A DNA stretch of 14,365 bases from Cyanobacteria bacterium UBA947 (GCA_002293275.1 DBCX01000064.1:16733-31097); one strand, 5' to 3'; shown: positions 1-6,786, counted from the stretch's first letter. Translations and numbers: made by a program. The notes: a model not told the origin generated them from the sequence alone.

Positions 1-133
1 GCCCGCCGTTGTACGCCTTAGACTGCGAACTTAAAGTCTTCAGGTAAGCTTTGCCCGCTGTTCCGCCTTTGCCTTTCAGCACAAGATTACCGTAAACATT
101 ACCAAAAACCTTTAGAGCACTACCAACTGTCAT
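1..133 (-). CDS. Hypothetical protein, N-terminal 44 residues (cut by window start)
   Basis: A minus-strand reading frame opens at the ATG at 133-131 and runs without a stop to the window edge, so only the N-terminus is present. An AGGTGG Shine-Dalgarno site lies 7 bases upstream of the ATG. The visible peptide begins MTVGSALKVFGNVYG and is rich in Gly, Lys and Ser with short hydrophobic stretches. It has no predicted signal peptide or motif I recognise. Its leader is AT-rich and contains a motif that recurs upstream of the genes at 8118/8241. I cannot assign a function. The start and SD are seen directly; the rest of the gene is off the window. Confidence 0.65.
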   Translation of the reverse strand, partial: MTVGSALKVFGNVYGNLVLKGKGGTAGKAYLKTLSSQSKAYNGG

Positions 134-193
134 AAATAACCCACCTATAATTTTTTTAAACTAACCTACTCTTACATAAAGTTTTTTTTCACA

Positions 194-228
194 AAAAGAT
201 TGCCTTTTTTGTAAAGAGTTGTTACAAT
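194..228. promoter_or_regulatory. AT-rich regulatory stretch with a plus-strand promoter-like sequence and dyad
   Basis: On the plus strand TTGCCT (200-205) and TACAAT (223-228) are separated by 17 bases, a good sigma-70 geometry. An inverted repeat TTGTAA-N7-TTACAA (209-214 and 222-227) overlaps the -10. Read on the minus strand, the same stretch gives ACAAAAAAGGCAATC about 60 bases upstream of the 133-1 gene. The nearest plus-strand gene is serS at 516, which has its own -10, so a transcript from here would have a leader of about 280 bases or be a separate RNA. The rest of 134-281 holds T and A runs and nothing else I can name. Confidence 0.35.
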
Positions 229-281
229 TAGTCGTTATAAAATGGGGGAAGTTTTGGCGGCAAACGCTTGCGCAGCGCGGC

Positions 282-473
282 CTACTGACGCTGCAAATCA
301 AAATCTATAAGCCCTAGCTCTTTTGAAAACAACCGGCTGTTGTCGGCAAAATGACGAAGGTTCGCATCGTCCATCTCCTTGATAATCGTTGCGTCCTGAA
401 CCGACATGTAGTGCTTTTTTAATCTGATAACTATTTCTTTAAACATACTATCAATTATAAACATGCTTTTCAA
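282..473 (-). CDS. Small hypothetical protein, 63 residues, TTG start
   Basis: The frame starts at TTG (473-471), 10 bases after an AGGTGG Shine-Dalgarno site (489-484) of the same form as that of the neighbouring 133-1 gene. The first in-frame ATG (464) would be about 19 bases from that SD, too far, so TTG is preferred. The product is short, charged and probably helical, with no signal peptide or transmembrane segment; its second half is rich in Asp, Lys, Arg and Leu. Codons in the 3' half look like those of neighbouring genes. It is divergent from serS and only 42 bases from it. No family is recognised. If it is not a gene, 134-515 would be an unusually long intergenic region. Confidence 0.5.
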   Translation of the reverse strand: MKSMFIIDSMFKEIVIRLKKHYMSVQDATIIKEMDDANLRHFADNSRLFSKELGLIDFDLQRQ

Positions 474-481
474 AAAAAACT

Positions 482-495
482 ATCCACCTGTGGAT
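482..495. repeat. 14-bp perfect palindrome over the SD of the 63-residue gene
   Basis: The sequence is ATCCAC-CT-GTGGAT. It covers the AGGTGG Shine-Dalgarno site of the minus-strand small gene and lies just upstream of the serS -10. It could be an operator for the divergent pair or an RNA hairpin hiding the SD, or it could be chance. Confidence 0.35.
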
Positions 496-500
496 TTATA

Positions 501-515
501 TGATAGAATTAAGGC
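501..515 (+). promoter_or_regulatory. serS extended -10 element, 6 bases before ATG
   Basis: TGATAGAAT (501-509) matches the extended -10 form TGnTAnnnT. It ends six bases before the serS ATG at 516, so transcription would begin at or within a base or two of the A of the start codon. No convincing -35 is seen, which is compatible with an extended -10. AAGG at 511-514 is too close to the ATG to act as a normal SD. Confidence 0.45.
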
Positions 516-1745
516 ATGTTGGATATTAAACTAATAAGAGAGGATGCCGGAAGGATAAATGAGCTGTTAAAGCGGCGTAATCCGGAACTGTCCGTTGACG
601 CGGTTCTGGAGATTGATGTTGAACGGCGAAAAATCCAGACGCAGGCTGACGAGCTGCGTGCCAAGCGTAAAGCGCAAAGCAAAGGTGCAATTGACGATGC
701 GGCCCGCGCGCAAATGAGAGAAGTCGGTGAACAGATTAAGTCGCTTGAAGAAAAAGAGACCGAACTTGAAGCCGCGCAGCGCGAGTTGCTTTTGAATATC
801 CCGAATATCCCTGATGAGACAACGCCAATCGGTACGTCAGAGTCGGATAATGTTTTGATAAGCTTGTGGGGCGAACCGCGTACCGGTGAAGCCGTCCCCC
901 ACTGGGATATTGCGGCAGAAAAAGGTATTGTGGATTTTGAGCGCGCGGTGAAGATTTCGCAGTCGCGGTTTGTGATGTATCGCGGCAAGGGTGCGGCGTT
1001 AGAGCGCGCTATTGTAAACTTCTTTTTAGAACAGCACGCAGCCGCGGGTTACGAGGAGATTTTACCGCCCTTTATGGTTAACGGCGCGGCTATGACAGGT
1101 ACAGGCCAGCTGCCAAAGTTCAAAGAGGACATGTACAAGTGCGAAGAAGAGGATTTATATCTGGCGCCGACAGCCGAGGTGCCCGTGACCAACATTTATT
1201 CGGACGAAATCCTGTCGGAAAACGATTTGCCAAAATATATGATGGCGTATACGCCGTGTTTCAGGCGCGAGGCGGGCTCTGCGGGCAAAGATACGCGCGG
1301 GCTGATACGGGTTCACCAGTTTAATAAAGTTGAGCTGGTCAAACTTTGCACGCCGGAAACCTCTGCTGCAGAACACGAGAAACTGACCGCCGATGCCGAA
1401 AAAATGCTGCAATTGCTGGAGCTGCCATATCGCAAGGTCGCGTTATGCACCGCAGATATCGGGTTTGGCGCGAACAAATGCTGGGATTTAGAGGTGTGGA
1501 TGCCGTCGTATAACGATTACAAGGAGATTTCAAGCTGCTCAAATTACGGCGATTATCAGGCGCGGCGCGCAAACATCCGCTTCAAAGACAAAGACGGCAA
1601 AAACCGGTTTGTACACACGATTAACGGCTCAGGGCTTGCGGTTGGGCGCACATTCGCGGCGATTTTGGAGAACTTCCGGCAGAGCGACGGCACGGTTTTA
1701 ATCCCGCAAGCGCTGCAAAAATACACAGGGTTTGATAAAATATGA
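516..1745 (+). CDS. serS: Serine--tRNA ligase
   Basis: Class II aminoacyl-tRNA synthetase that charges tRNA-Ser (and tRNA-Sec where present) with serine in the cytoplasm. The 409-residue product is close to the usual bacterial length of about 420-430. Residues 1-100 form the N-terminal tRNA-binding coiled coil, with long Glu/Lys/Arg-rich helices. The catalytic core carries TAEVPVTN near 219-226, the motif 2 block CFRREAGSAGKDTRG near 248-262 ending in the HQFNKVEL segment, and motif 3 NGSGLAVGRT near 370-379. The start fits the family's MLDIKLIR opening. Its stop overlaps the hisS start by four bases (ATGA), so the two synthetases are cotranscribed and probably translationally coupled. Identification is secure. 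Confidence 0.98.
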   Translation: MLDIKLIREDAGRINELLKRRNPELSVDAVLEIDVERRKIQTQADELRAKRKAQSKGAIDDAARAQMREVGEQIKSLEEKETELEAAQRELLLNIPNIPDETTPIGTSESDNVLISLWGEPRTGEAVPHWDIAAEKGIVDFERAVKISQSRFVMYRGKGAALERAIVNFFLEQHAAAGYEEILPPFMVNGAAMTGTGQLPKFKEDMYKCEEEDLYLAPTAEVPVTNIYSDEILSENDLPKYMMAYTPCFRREAGSAGKDTRGLIRVHQFNKVELVKLCTPETSAAEHEKLTADAEKMLQLLELPYRKVALCTADIGFGANKCWDLEVWMPSYNDYKEISSCSNYGDYQARRANIRFKDKDGKNRFVHTINGSGLAVGRTFAAILENFRQSDGTVLIPQALQKYTGFDKI

Positions 1746-2953
1746 CGAATATTGTTAAAGGGACAAAGGATATTTTGCCGGCCGAGGCTGCGCTGTGGCA
1801 AACGATGGAAAGCGCCGCACTGAAAGTCTTTGGCAGATACGGTTACGGCGAAATCAGAACACCTATTTTGGAGCACACGGAGCTTTTTGCGCGCGGGGTG
1901 GGTGAAACAACTGATATTGTTAACAAAGAAATGTACACGTTTGAAAAAAGCGGGCGGTCACTGACTTTAAGACCGGAAGGTACGGCAGGTGTTGTACGCT
2001 CGTTCATTGAAAACGGGATGCACAGGCTCTCACCGCCGGTAAAACTTTGGTACAAAGGCCCGATGTTTCGTTATGAGCGGCCGCAGGCCGGCCGGCTGCG
2101 CCAGTTTCATCAGGTTGGGGCGGAAGTATTTGGGATTGAAGGGCCTGCGGCCGATGCGGAAGTCATCTTGCTTGCGGTGGATTACCTGAACGCGCTCGGG
2201 CTGCCGGATTTGGAAGTTGAATTGAACACGCTCGGCTGCAGCGCCTGCCGCGAGGATTATAAAAACAATATACGTGGGGTATTAAAATCTGAGTTGAAAG
2301 ATCTTTGCCCGGACTGCCAAAGCCGCTATGACAAAAATCCGTTGCGGATATTGGATTGTAAAAACTTGCAATGTAATGCAATTCTCGCAGGATTCCTCAA
2401 TCAACCAATGAATCCCATTTGTGACGAATGTGGAGCGCATTTTGATGAAGTAAAGAAATTATTAGATGCACAAAATGTTAAATACAACCTGAATAATACG
2501 CTTGTGCGGGGCTTAGATTACTACAACCGCACGGTTTTTGAGATTAAATTTGGTTTGTTTGGCTCGCAAAACGCCGTCTGCGGCGGCGGCAGGTACGACG
2601 GGCTTGTAAAAACCCTTGGCGGACCTGATACACCGGCTGTCGGCTGGGCTATGGGGATGGAACGGCTTGCCTCGCTGTTGGAGCTAATTGAACCTGAAAA
2701 AACTGATGCCTACATCGTTTGTGACGATACAAGTGCTGCTTTTACGCTTGCATCGCAGCTTCGCACTGCCGGCATCACCACAGAAACAGATTTATCAGGC
2801 AAAAAAATACAAAAGCAGCTTGAAAAAGCCGCAAAAACCGCCCGTTACGCCATCTTCCCAGGCGGCAAACAAGCCGGTGTCAAGAACCTTGCGACAGGCG
2901 AGCAGGTTTCAATCGCGAATGAAGATTTAATCTCGTATTTTCAAAACAATTAG
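1742..2953 (+). CDS. hisS: Histidine--tRNA ligase
   Basis: Class II synthetase that charges tRNA-His. The 403-residue product has the expected order: the N-terminal KGTKDILP block, TLRPEGTAG (residues 75-83), motif 2 around YKGPMFRYERPQAGR (104-118), the histidine-specific GLDYYNRTVFE (257-267) and CGGGRYDGL (280-288), and motif 3 near 299-309. A shortened C-terminal anticodon-binding domain follows. The insertion between residues 165 and 230 holds four cysteine pairs (CSAC, CPDC, C206/C211 and CDEC), so it may bind zinc. Bases about 2370-2510 are more AT-rich than the rest of the gene. It overlaps serS by four bases and has no SD of its own, consistent with coupled translation. Confidence 0.98.
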   Translation: MTNIVKGTKDILPAEAALWQTMESAALKVFGRYGYGEIRTPILEHTELFARGVGETTDIVNKEMYTFEKSGRSLTLRPEGTAGVVRSFIENGMHRLSPPVKLWYKGPMFRYERPQAGRLRQFHQVGAEVFGIEGPAADAEVILLAVDYLNALGLPDLEVELNTLGCSACREDYKNNIRGVLKSELKDLCPDCQSRYDKNPLRILDCKNLQCNAILAGFLNQPMNPICDECGAHFDEVKKLLDAQNVKYNLNNTLVRGLDYYNRTVFEIKFGLFGSQNAVCGGGRYDGLVKTLGGPDTPAVGWAMGMERLASLLELIEPEKTDAYIVCDDTSAAFTLASQLRTAGITTETDLSGKKIQKQLEKAAKTARYAIFPGGKQAGVKNLATGEQVSIANEDLISYFQNN

Positions 2954-2955
2954 AA

Positions 2956-2988
2956 TTGTACCCCGTACACTTGCCGGGAGGGTTACAA
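2956..2988. promoter_or_regulatory. Imperfect inverted repeat between hisS and the response regulator
   Basis: TTGTA-CCC (2956-2963) can pair with GGG-TTACAA (2980-2988) with one bulge; CCCG (2962-2965) and CGGG (2975-2978) give a competing inner stem. There is no U-tract after it, so it is not a standard terminator. Its right arm TTACAA (2983-2988) is also the best -35 candidate for the next gene. It could be an operator or chance. Confidence 0.25.
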
Positions 2989-3017
2989 CTTAACCGCGGA
3001 TGTCTTATAAGTATAGA
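2983..3017 (+). promoter_or_regulatory. Promoter of the response regulator, predicted leaderless
   Basis: TTACAA (2983-2988), a 17-base spacer, then TATAAG (3006-3011). Six bases separate it from the ATG at 3018, which predicts transcription starting at the start codon. The -35 matches the consensus weakly. Confidence 0.4.
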
Positions 3018-3668
3018 ATGATTAAAATTTTACTTGTAGAAGACGAAAAACTTATGCGTGTCGGGCTAAAATCGCTTATTGAAGGTATCGGAGATGTTGT
3101 CGCCGAGGCCGAAAGCGGCAAACAGGCGGTTGAAATGTATCGCAAAACGCATCCCAATGTTGTTTTGATGGACATCGGACTGCCTGATATCACCGGCATT
3201 GAGGCAACCAAGCGGATATTGAAGCTTGATAACAACGCAAAAATTGTTATTTTGACCTCCCACATATCAGAGCCCGAGGTGATTTCGTCGCTTCAAGCCG
3301 GTGCAATGGCTTATGTGATGAAAGATACCGGTACGGAAATCCTGAAAATGGCTATAAAATCGGTCAATGACGGTGCGATGTGGCTGGATGCGCAGATTGT
3401 ACCTATCTTGCGCGAGAAAAATAACGGTGTAATCCCGCCGCGGCAGATGTCGCGTGCCGCGTTCAAAGAACAGCACGCAAACCTTACCGCGCGCGAATAT
3501 GAGGTCCTGAAACTCGTTGTGGACGGGATGTCAAACAATGATATTGCGCAGGCGCTCACAATCTCCGAGCACACCGCAAAAGCCCACGTGTGCAATATTA
3601 TCCAAAAACTTGTCGTTGATGACCGCACCCAGGCCGCGGTTAAAGCGTTGAAGGAAGGGTTAGTTTGA
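3018..3668 (+). CDS. NarL/FixJ-type response regulator, orphan
   Basis: Two-domain transcription regulator of 216 residues. The receiver domain (1-120) has the acidic pair Glu8/Asp9 in LLVEDE, the phospho-acceptor Asp52 in VLMDIGLPD, Thr80 and Lys102. A linker leads to a LuxR-type helix-turn-helix from about residue 155, with the hallmark LTAREYEVLKLV and SEHTAKAHV segments. An in-frame ATG at 3000 would add MSYKYR. I prefer 3018 because the peptide then begins with the usual MIKILLVEDE and a -10-like hexamer lies exactly six bases upstream; GGGAGG near 2976 is too far from either ATG. No histidine kinase is adjacent, so the partner is elsewhere. Its last 29 bases overlap the 3' end of bioB on the other strand. 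Targets cannot be read from the sequence. Confidence 0.92.
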   Translation: MIKILLVEDEKLMRVGLKSLIEGIGDVVAEAESGKQAVEMYRKTHPNVVLMDIGLPDITGIEATKRILKLDNNAKIVILTSHISEPEVISSLQAGAMAYVMKDTGTEILKMAIKSVNDGAMWLDAQIVPILREKNNGVIPPRQMSRAAFKEQHANLTAREYEVLKLVVDGMSNNDIAQALTISEHTAKAHVCNIIQKLVVDDRTQAAVKALKEGLV

Positions 3669-4563
3669 TTAATTCGGCGTCCTGCTGCGGCGTTGAGCCG
3701 GTTGTGGTCAGGTAATTCCCGACCAAAAGGGCGTTGATTCCGGCTTTTATCCCGAGCCGCTGGTAGTCTTGCGAAAACCGCGTTGTGCGCCCGCCCGCGT
3801 AGCGCAAAAGCGCACCCGGCATAATCAGCCTGAAAATACATATCGTGCGCAGGATTTCTTCCTCATCAATCGCGTCGTGCGTACCTTCCAGCGGTGTACC
3901 GTCAATCGGGTTCAAAAAATTTATCGGCACGGATTTTGGGTTCAGTTCGGCCAGTTGCAGCGCCATCTCCACGCGCTGCTGCCGGGTTTCGCCCATCCCG
4001 ATTATCACGCCCGCGCAAGCCTCAATTCCGTATTTTTGGATTAATTTTATTGTGCGAACACGGTCTTCAAAACTGTGTGTGGTGCAAATGCTGTCGTGAA
4101 AAGACTTTGCGGTATTGATGTTGTGGTTGTAGCGCTCAACGCCGGCGTCTTTGATGGCTTTTACCTGCTCTTCATCCAAAATCCCCAGCGAACAGCAGGT
4201 GTGCAGACCGTCAATTTCGGTCACCGCGCGCAGCATATCAAGAATTTTGTCAAAGTCCTGACCTTCCGGTTTTGTGCCGGAAGTCACCACGCAAAACCGT
4301 GTTGCGCCGTTTTCCTTCGCGCTGAGCGCAGCCGTGCGGACTTCTTCCGTACTCAACAGGTCGTGAACCTCAATTTTTGCCTTGTTGTGCGCGCTTTGCG
4401 AGCAATATTTACAGTTTTCCTTGCACTTGCCCGTTTTTGCGCTGATAATAGAGCACAATTCCACATCCCCGCCGAAATTCTCGCGCGTAACCTGCGCAGA
4501 CATTTCCATCAAATCTTCCAGCGGCAGCTCGTATAAATCTAGATATTTCTGCATTTGGGACAT
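3640..4563 (-). CDS. bioB: Biotin synthase (radical SAM)
   Basis: Converts dethiobiotin to biotin, inserting sulfur taken from its own auxiliary iron-sulfur cluster. The 307-residue product has the radical-SAM CxxxCxxC at Cys47, Cys51 and Cys54 (KCKENCKYCSQS). The auxiliary [2Fe-2S] ligands are all present: Cys91 (TRFCVV), Cys123 (GLHTC), Cys183 (IEACAG) and Arg259 (AGGR). YNHNINT near 145-151 is also typical. An AAGGA SD lies a few bases upstream of the ATG. The start overlaps the preceding thiF-like gene by 25 bases, making this the last gene of the thiS-mnmA-thiF-bioB operon. No other biotin gene is nearby, so the role here may include dethiobiotin salvage or pathway genes located elsewhere. 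The 3' end overlaps the convergent response regulator. Confidence 0.96.
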   Translation of the reverse strand: MSQMQKYLDLYELPLEDLMEMSAQVTRENFGGDVELCSIISAKTGKCKENCKYCSQSAHNKAKIEVHDLLSTEEVRTAALSAKENGATRFCVVTSGTKPEGQDFDKILDMLRAVTEIDGLHTCCSLGILDEEQVKAIKDAGVERYNHNINTAKSFHDSICTTHSFEDRVRTIKLIQKYGIEACAGVIIGMGETRQQRVEMALQLAELNPKSVPINFLNPIDGTPLEGTHDAIDEEEILRTICIFRLIMPGALLRYAGGRTTRFSQDYQRLGIKAGINALLVGNYLTTTGSTPQQDAELIKLTLPSTL

Positions 4564-5243
4564 CGTAGGTTCCTTTCGGGGGTCAATTGTTTGAGTGCGT
4601 TTTCCAAGCCATCATAGCACAAAAGTTTTTTGGTCACCGGTCGGCCAAGGATAAGTTTGAGCGCCTCCATGCTTTGCAGCGAGGCAATTGTTGTGGCGGC
4701 AGGGCTTACGACGCCTTTTGTTTTTTCGCCGGCTGCAGGCTCTGGCAAAATACAGCGCAGACACGCGGTTTTGCCGGGTATTATTACCAAAACTTGCCCG
4801 CTAAATTCTGCAACTCCGCCGTGGATAAGGGTTTTGCCGGTCGCAAGCGCGATTTCGTTGAGTAAAAACTTTGATTCAAAACTGTCAAAACAATCAATCA
4901 GAAAGTCGTATTCAGCGATAAAATCCGGGTTAGTATCGGCTGTGAACCGTACAGGATAAGTCTTTACCTCCACATCAGGGTTGAATGCGGTGACAAACTC
5001 CGCGGCGGAGTCGGTTTTGAGCTTGCCGATATCTTTGTGGATGTACTGGCGGTTGAGGTTTGACAGTTCCACATTGTCGTTGTCAATGATGCCAATTGTG
5101 CCGACACCGAGCGAGGCAAGGTTTGCGATGACAGTTGAGCCGAGCCCGCCCGCGCCGCAGACCAAAACCCGCGCCGCCGCGAGCTTTTCTTGACCGGCCT
5201 GCCCGATTTCCGGCACAATTATGTTTCTAATATACCTGCTCAA
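4539..5243 (-). CDS. thiF: ThiF/MoeB-family E1-like sulfur-carrier adenylyltransferase
   Basis: Adenylates the C-terminal glycine of a ubiquitin-like sulfur carrier so that sulfur can be loaded as a thiocarboxylate. The 234-residue product has the nucleotide-binding GAGGLG (30-35), the E1 signature DNDNVELSNLNRQ (54-66), the Asp120 region (LIDCFDS), and a zinc site of two CxxC pairs (Cys161/Cys164 and Cys228/Cys231). At the position where E. coli-type ThiF carries its crossover cysteine (before the AGVVGP block) this protein reads EKTKGVVSP, with no cysteine; that makes it more MoeB-like and leaves ThiF versus MoeB open. Translation starts at TTG, eight bases after a GGAGG SD, and overlaps mnmA by 17 bases. 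The thiS-like gene two positions upstream is the obvious partner. Confidence 0.88.
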   Translation of the reverse strand: MSRYIRNIIVPEIGQAGQEKLAAARVLVCGAGGLGSTVIANLASLGVGTIGIIDNDNVELSNLNRQYIHKDIGKLKTDSAAEFVTAFNPDVEVKTYPVRFTADTNPDFIAEYDFLIDCFDSFESKFLLNEIALATGKTLIHGGVAEFSGQVLVIIPGKTACLRCILPEPAAGEKTKGVVSPAATTIASLQSMEALKLILGRPVTKKLLCYDGLENALKQLTPERNLRCPKCRNI

Positions 5244-6207
5244 TTATCCCGCCTCCTAAAACCGTGTCGCCGTCGTAGAGAACGACTGATTGGCCTGCGC
5301 TCACCGACTGCTGTGGCTGGTCGAACTCAACATGTAAAATATCGCCATCAACTCGCGCTTTTACCCCGATTGGCGCCTGTGTTGAGCGGAATTTCGCACT
5401 CAAATCGGCGCTCGCAGGCCGGCTAATCCAGCGCAAATCCGTTGCAATCAGCCCTTTTTTAAACGTTTCGTCCGCAAAGCCGACCACCACTTCGTTTGTG
5501 TCTTTGCGAAGCTCCAAAACGTACAGCGGCTGCGCCGCGGCGACCCCAAGCCCTTTGCGTTTGCCCACCGTGTAGTTCCAAATCCCGTTGTGGCGCCCCA
5601 AAACCTTGCCGCCGCTGTCCACAATATCGCCGGGAGTTTCGGGCAGCTCCAAAAAATCGCTGTATTGGCCGATACAAAAATCCTGACTCTCAGGTTTTTC
5701 GGCGATAATAAGATTGGCTTCGCGCGCTATTTCGCGGATTTGCTCTTTTGTGTAGCCGCCGAGCGGCAGCAGCACGTTGTCAAAATTCACGCGGTACAAA
5801 AAATACGTTTGGTCTTTTTTGGGGTCAACCCCGCGGCGCAAAACACCGTCCGTGAGCCGCGCGTAGTGCCCGGTGGCGAATTTGTCAAACTCAATTCCCG
5901 CCTCGCGAGCCAGCTGCGGGAAAAGCCCGAACTTTACAAATGAATTGCACTGTACACAAGGGTTTGGTGTGCGGCCCGCGGTGTATTCCTGTTTCAAATT
6001 CTCAATCACGTGGGTTTTGAAAGCGCCGGCGCAATCAATAACGTGAAACGGAATCCCGAGCTGTGCGCAAACCTGCTCGGCCGCGCTGTAATCGGAGTTT
6101 TCGCGTGTGGCCATAGTTGCTCCTATCACATCGTACCCCTGCCGTTTCAACAACAGTGCTGTCACCGACGAGTCAACCCCGCCGGACATCCCGACAAGAA
6201 CTCTCAT
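5227..6207 (-). CDS. mnmA: tRNA-specific 2-thiouridylase MnmA
   Basis: Forms 2-thiouridine at the wobble position (U34) of tRNAs for Lys, Glu and Gln, using ATP and a persulfide or other sulfur donor. The PP-loop SGGVDSS spans residues 8-14. The catalytic cysteine pair is Cys84 (TPNPC) and Cys178 (SQDFC), and the TGHYAR and KDQTYFL blocks are present. An in-frame ATG exists at 6222, but GGAGGGG lies between it and the ATG at 6207, so 6207 is chosen, giving 326 residues. That is shorter than the usual 350-370; the segment after the PP-loop domain's first strand (near residue 35) appears trimmed. It is the second gene of the operon, 35 bases after thiS, and overlaps the thiF-like gene. Confidence 0.96.
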   Translation of the reverse strand: MRVLVGMSGGVDSSVTALLLKRQGYDVIGATMATRENSDYSAAEQVCAQLGIPFHVIDCAGAFKTHVIENLKQEYTAGRTPNPCVQCNSFVKFGLFPQLAREAGIEFDKFATGHYARLTDGVLRRGVDPKKDQTYFLYRVNFDNVLLPLGGYTKEQIREIAREANLIIAEKPESQDFCIGQYSDFLELPETPGDIVDSGGKVLGRHNGIWNYTVGKRKGLGVAAAQPLYVLELRKDTNEVVVGFADETFKKGLIATDLRWISRPASADLSAKFRSTQAPIGVKARVDGDILHVEFDQPQQSVSAGQSVVLYDGDTVLGGGIIEQVY

Positions 6208-6242
6208 CTGTCCCCTCCGCATCTTGGCGCAAAGCCCATTAT

Positions 6243-6434
6243 TTACCCCCCGCCTACAAACCCCACAAGTTCAATAACGTCGCCCTCAGCCAGCGTTTCA
6301 GCCGCGTGGTCGTGTATGATTTGGCCGTTTTTTTCAATAACAAACATTTTGCCCGTAACATTACGCTCAACAACAAAATCTGCGACCGTTTTGCCTCTGA
6401 TTTCAACCTCTTTGCCATTCACCGTGATTTTCAT
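6243..6434 (-). CDS. thiS: ThiS-family ubiquitin-like sulfur carrier
   Basis: A 63-residue beta-grasp sulfur carrier. It starts MKITVNGKEVEI, continues with a central FVIEKNGQII strand and a DVIELVGF strand, and ends in GGG. The terminal glycine is the site that an E1-like enzyme adenylates and that is then converted to a thiocarboxylate. In the family this sulfur goes to thiazole synthase ThiG for thiamine; related carriers serve tRNA thiolation or cysteine synthesis. No thiG or thiH lies in this window. Instead the gene heads an operon with a tRNA thiolase, an E1 enzyme and biotin synthase. No SD is visible and a -10 lies seven bases before the ATG. The fold assignment is strong; the sulfur acceptor is inferred. 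Confidence 0.88.
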   Translation of the reverse strand: MKITVNGKEVEIRGKTVADFVVERNVTGKMFVIEKNGQIIHDHAAETLAEGDVIELVGFVGGG

Positions 6435-6450
6435 ACAGATTATTTTAGCA
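6435..6450 (-). promoter_or_regulatory. thiS operon extended -10, predicted leaderless
   Basis: On the minus strand TGCTAAAAT (6450-6442) is an extended -10, followed by seven bases and the thiS ATG at 6434. No good -35 is seen at the right distance. Transcription would start at or next to the start codon. Confidence 0.45.
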
Positions 6451-6455
6451 TAAAC

Positions 6456-6490
6456 TTGACAAATCCGATTAATGGACTTAAAATATTGTT
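6456..6490 (+). promoter_or_regulatory. Consensus sigma-70 promoter of the secreted-protein gene, predicted leaderless
   Basis: A perfect -35 TTGACA (6456-6461), an exact 17-base spacer and a -10 TAAAAT (6479-6484). The ATG at 6491 follows after six bases, where transcription should begin, and no SD is present. It overlaps the divergent thiS promoter. Confidence 0.75.
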
Positions 6491-6775
6491 ATGAAACAAC
6501 AATTTTTTATCCCGCTATGTGCGGGATTTTTAATATTACCACCGGCGGCGCACGCGGATTTGTTCCGTGCAGGCGGCAGTTACAGCTACAACTACGGCGG
6601 TTTCGGGTTCAGTCCGTGGGTGACAAACAGGCTTGAACCCAAGAAAACCCGCTCGGAGCTGGGTCTTTACGGGCGTGCATCGCTGCAAAACCAGCGCCGT
6701 ATCTACGAAGAAACAGGTGAATCCTACCGGATGGCGCCAATACCGTGGAAAAACAAAAATATCTACGTTGATTAA
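6491..6775 (+). CDS. Small exported protein of unknown function, 94 residues
   Basis: The N-terminus is a classic Sec signal peptide: MKQQ, a hydrophobic core (FFIPLCAGFLIL), then PPAAHA with predicted cleavage after Ala22. The mature part of about 72 residues begins DLFRAGGSYSYNYGGFGFSP, rich in Gly, Tyr, Ser and Phe, and ends in a Lys/Asn/Tyr segment (KNKNIYVD). It has no transmembrane helix after the signal and no cysteine, so a periplasmic, surface or secreted location is likely. The promoter is the best consensus match in the window and lies directly against the start codon. The gene is monocistronic and convergent with the calpain-like gene, whose stop lies 11 bases away. No family is recognised. 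Confidence 0.8.
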   Translation: MKQQFFIPLCAGFLILPPAAHADLFRAGGSYSYNYGGFGFSPWVTNRLEPKKTRSELGLYGRASLQNQRRIYEETGESYRMAPIPWKNKNIYVD

Positions 6776-6786
6776 GAATGATTAAT

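Noticed and set aside
134..281. Search for a small RNA, riboswitch or tRNA in the AT-rich leader
   Set aside because: No cloverleaf, T-box or known riboswitch core is visible. Only T/A runs, a promoter-like pair and a dyad are present.
509..988. Long minus-strand frame opposite serS
   Set aside because: It is the antisense shadow of serS, with a Ser/Arg-rich low-complexity translation and no SD.
3000..3017. ATG at 3000 as start of the response regulator
   Set aside because: It adds MSYKYR before the family's normal MIKILLVEDE opening, and GGGAGG is too distant to serve it.
4075..4536. 153-codon plus-strand frame opposite bioB
   Set aside because: Antisense to a complete biotin synthase with all cluster ligands; no SD and a Cys/Phe-rich shadow translation.
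6435..6490. TPP riboswitch upstream of thiS
   Set aside because: Only 56 bases separate the divergent starts and both promoters abut the ATGs, so there is no room for an aptamer.
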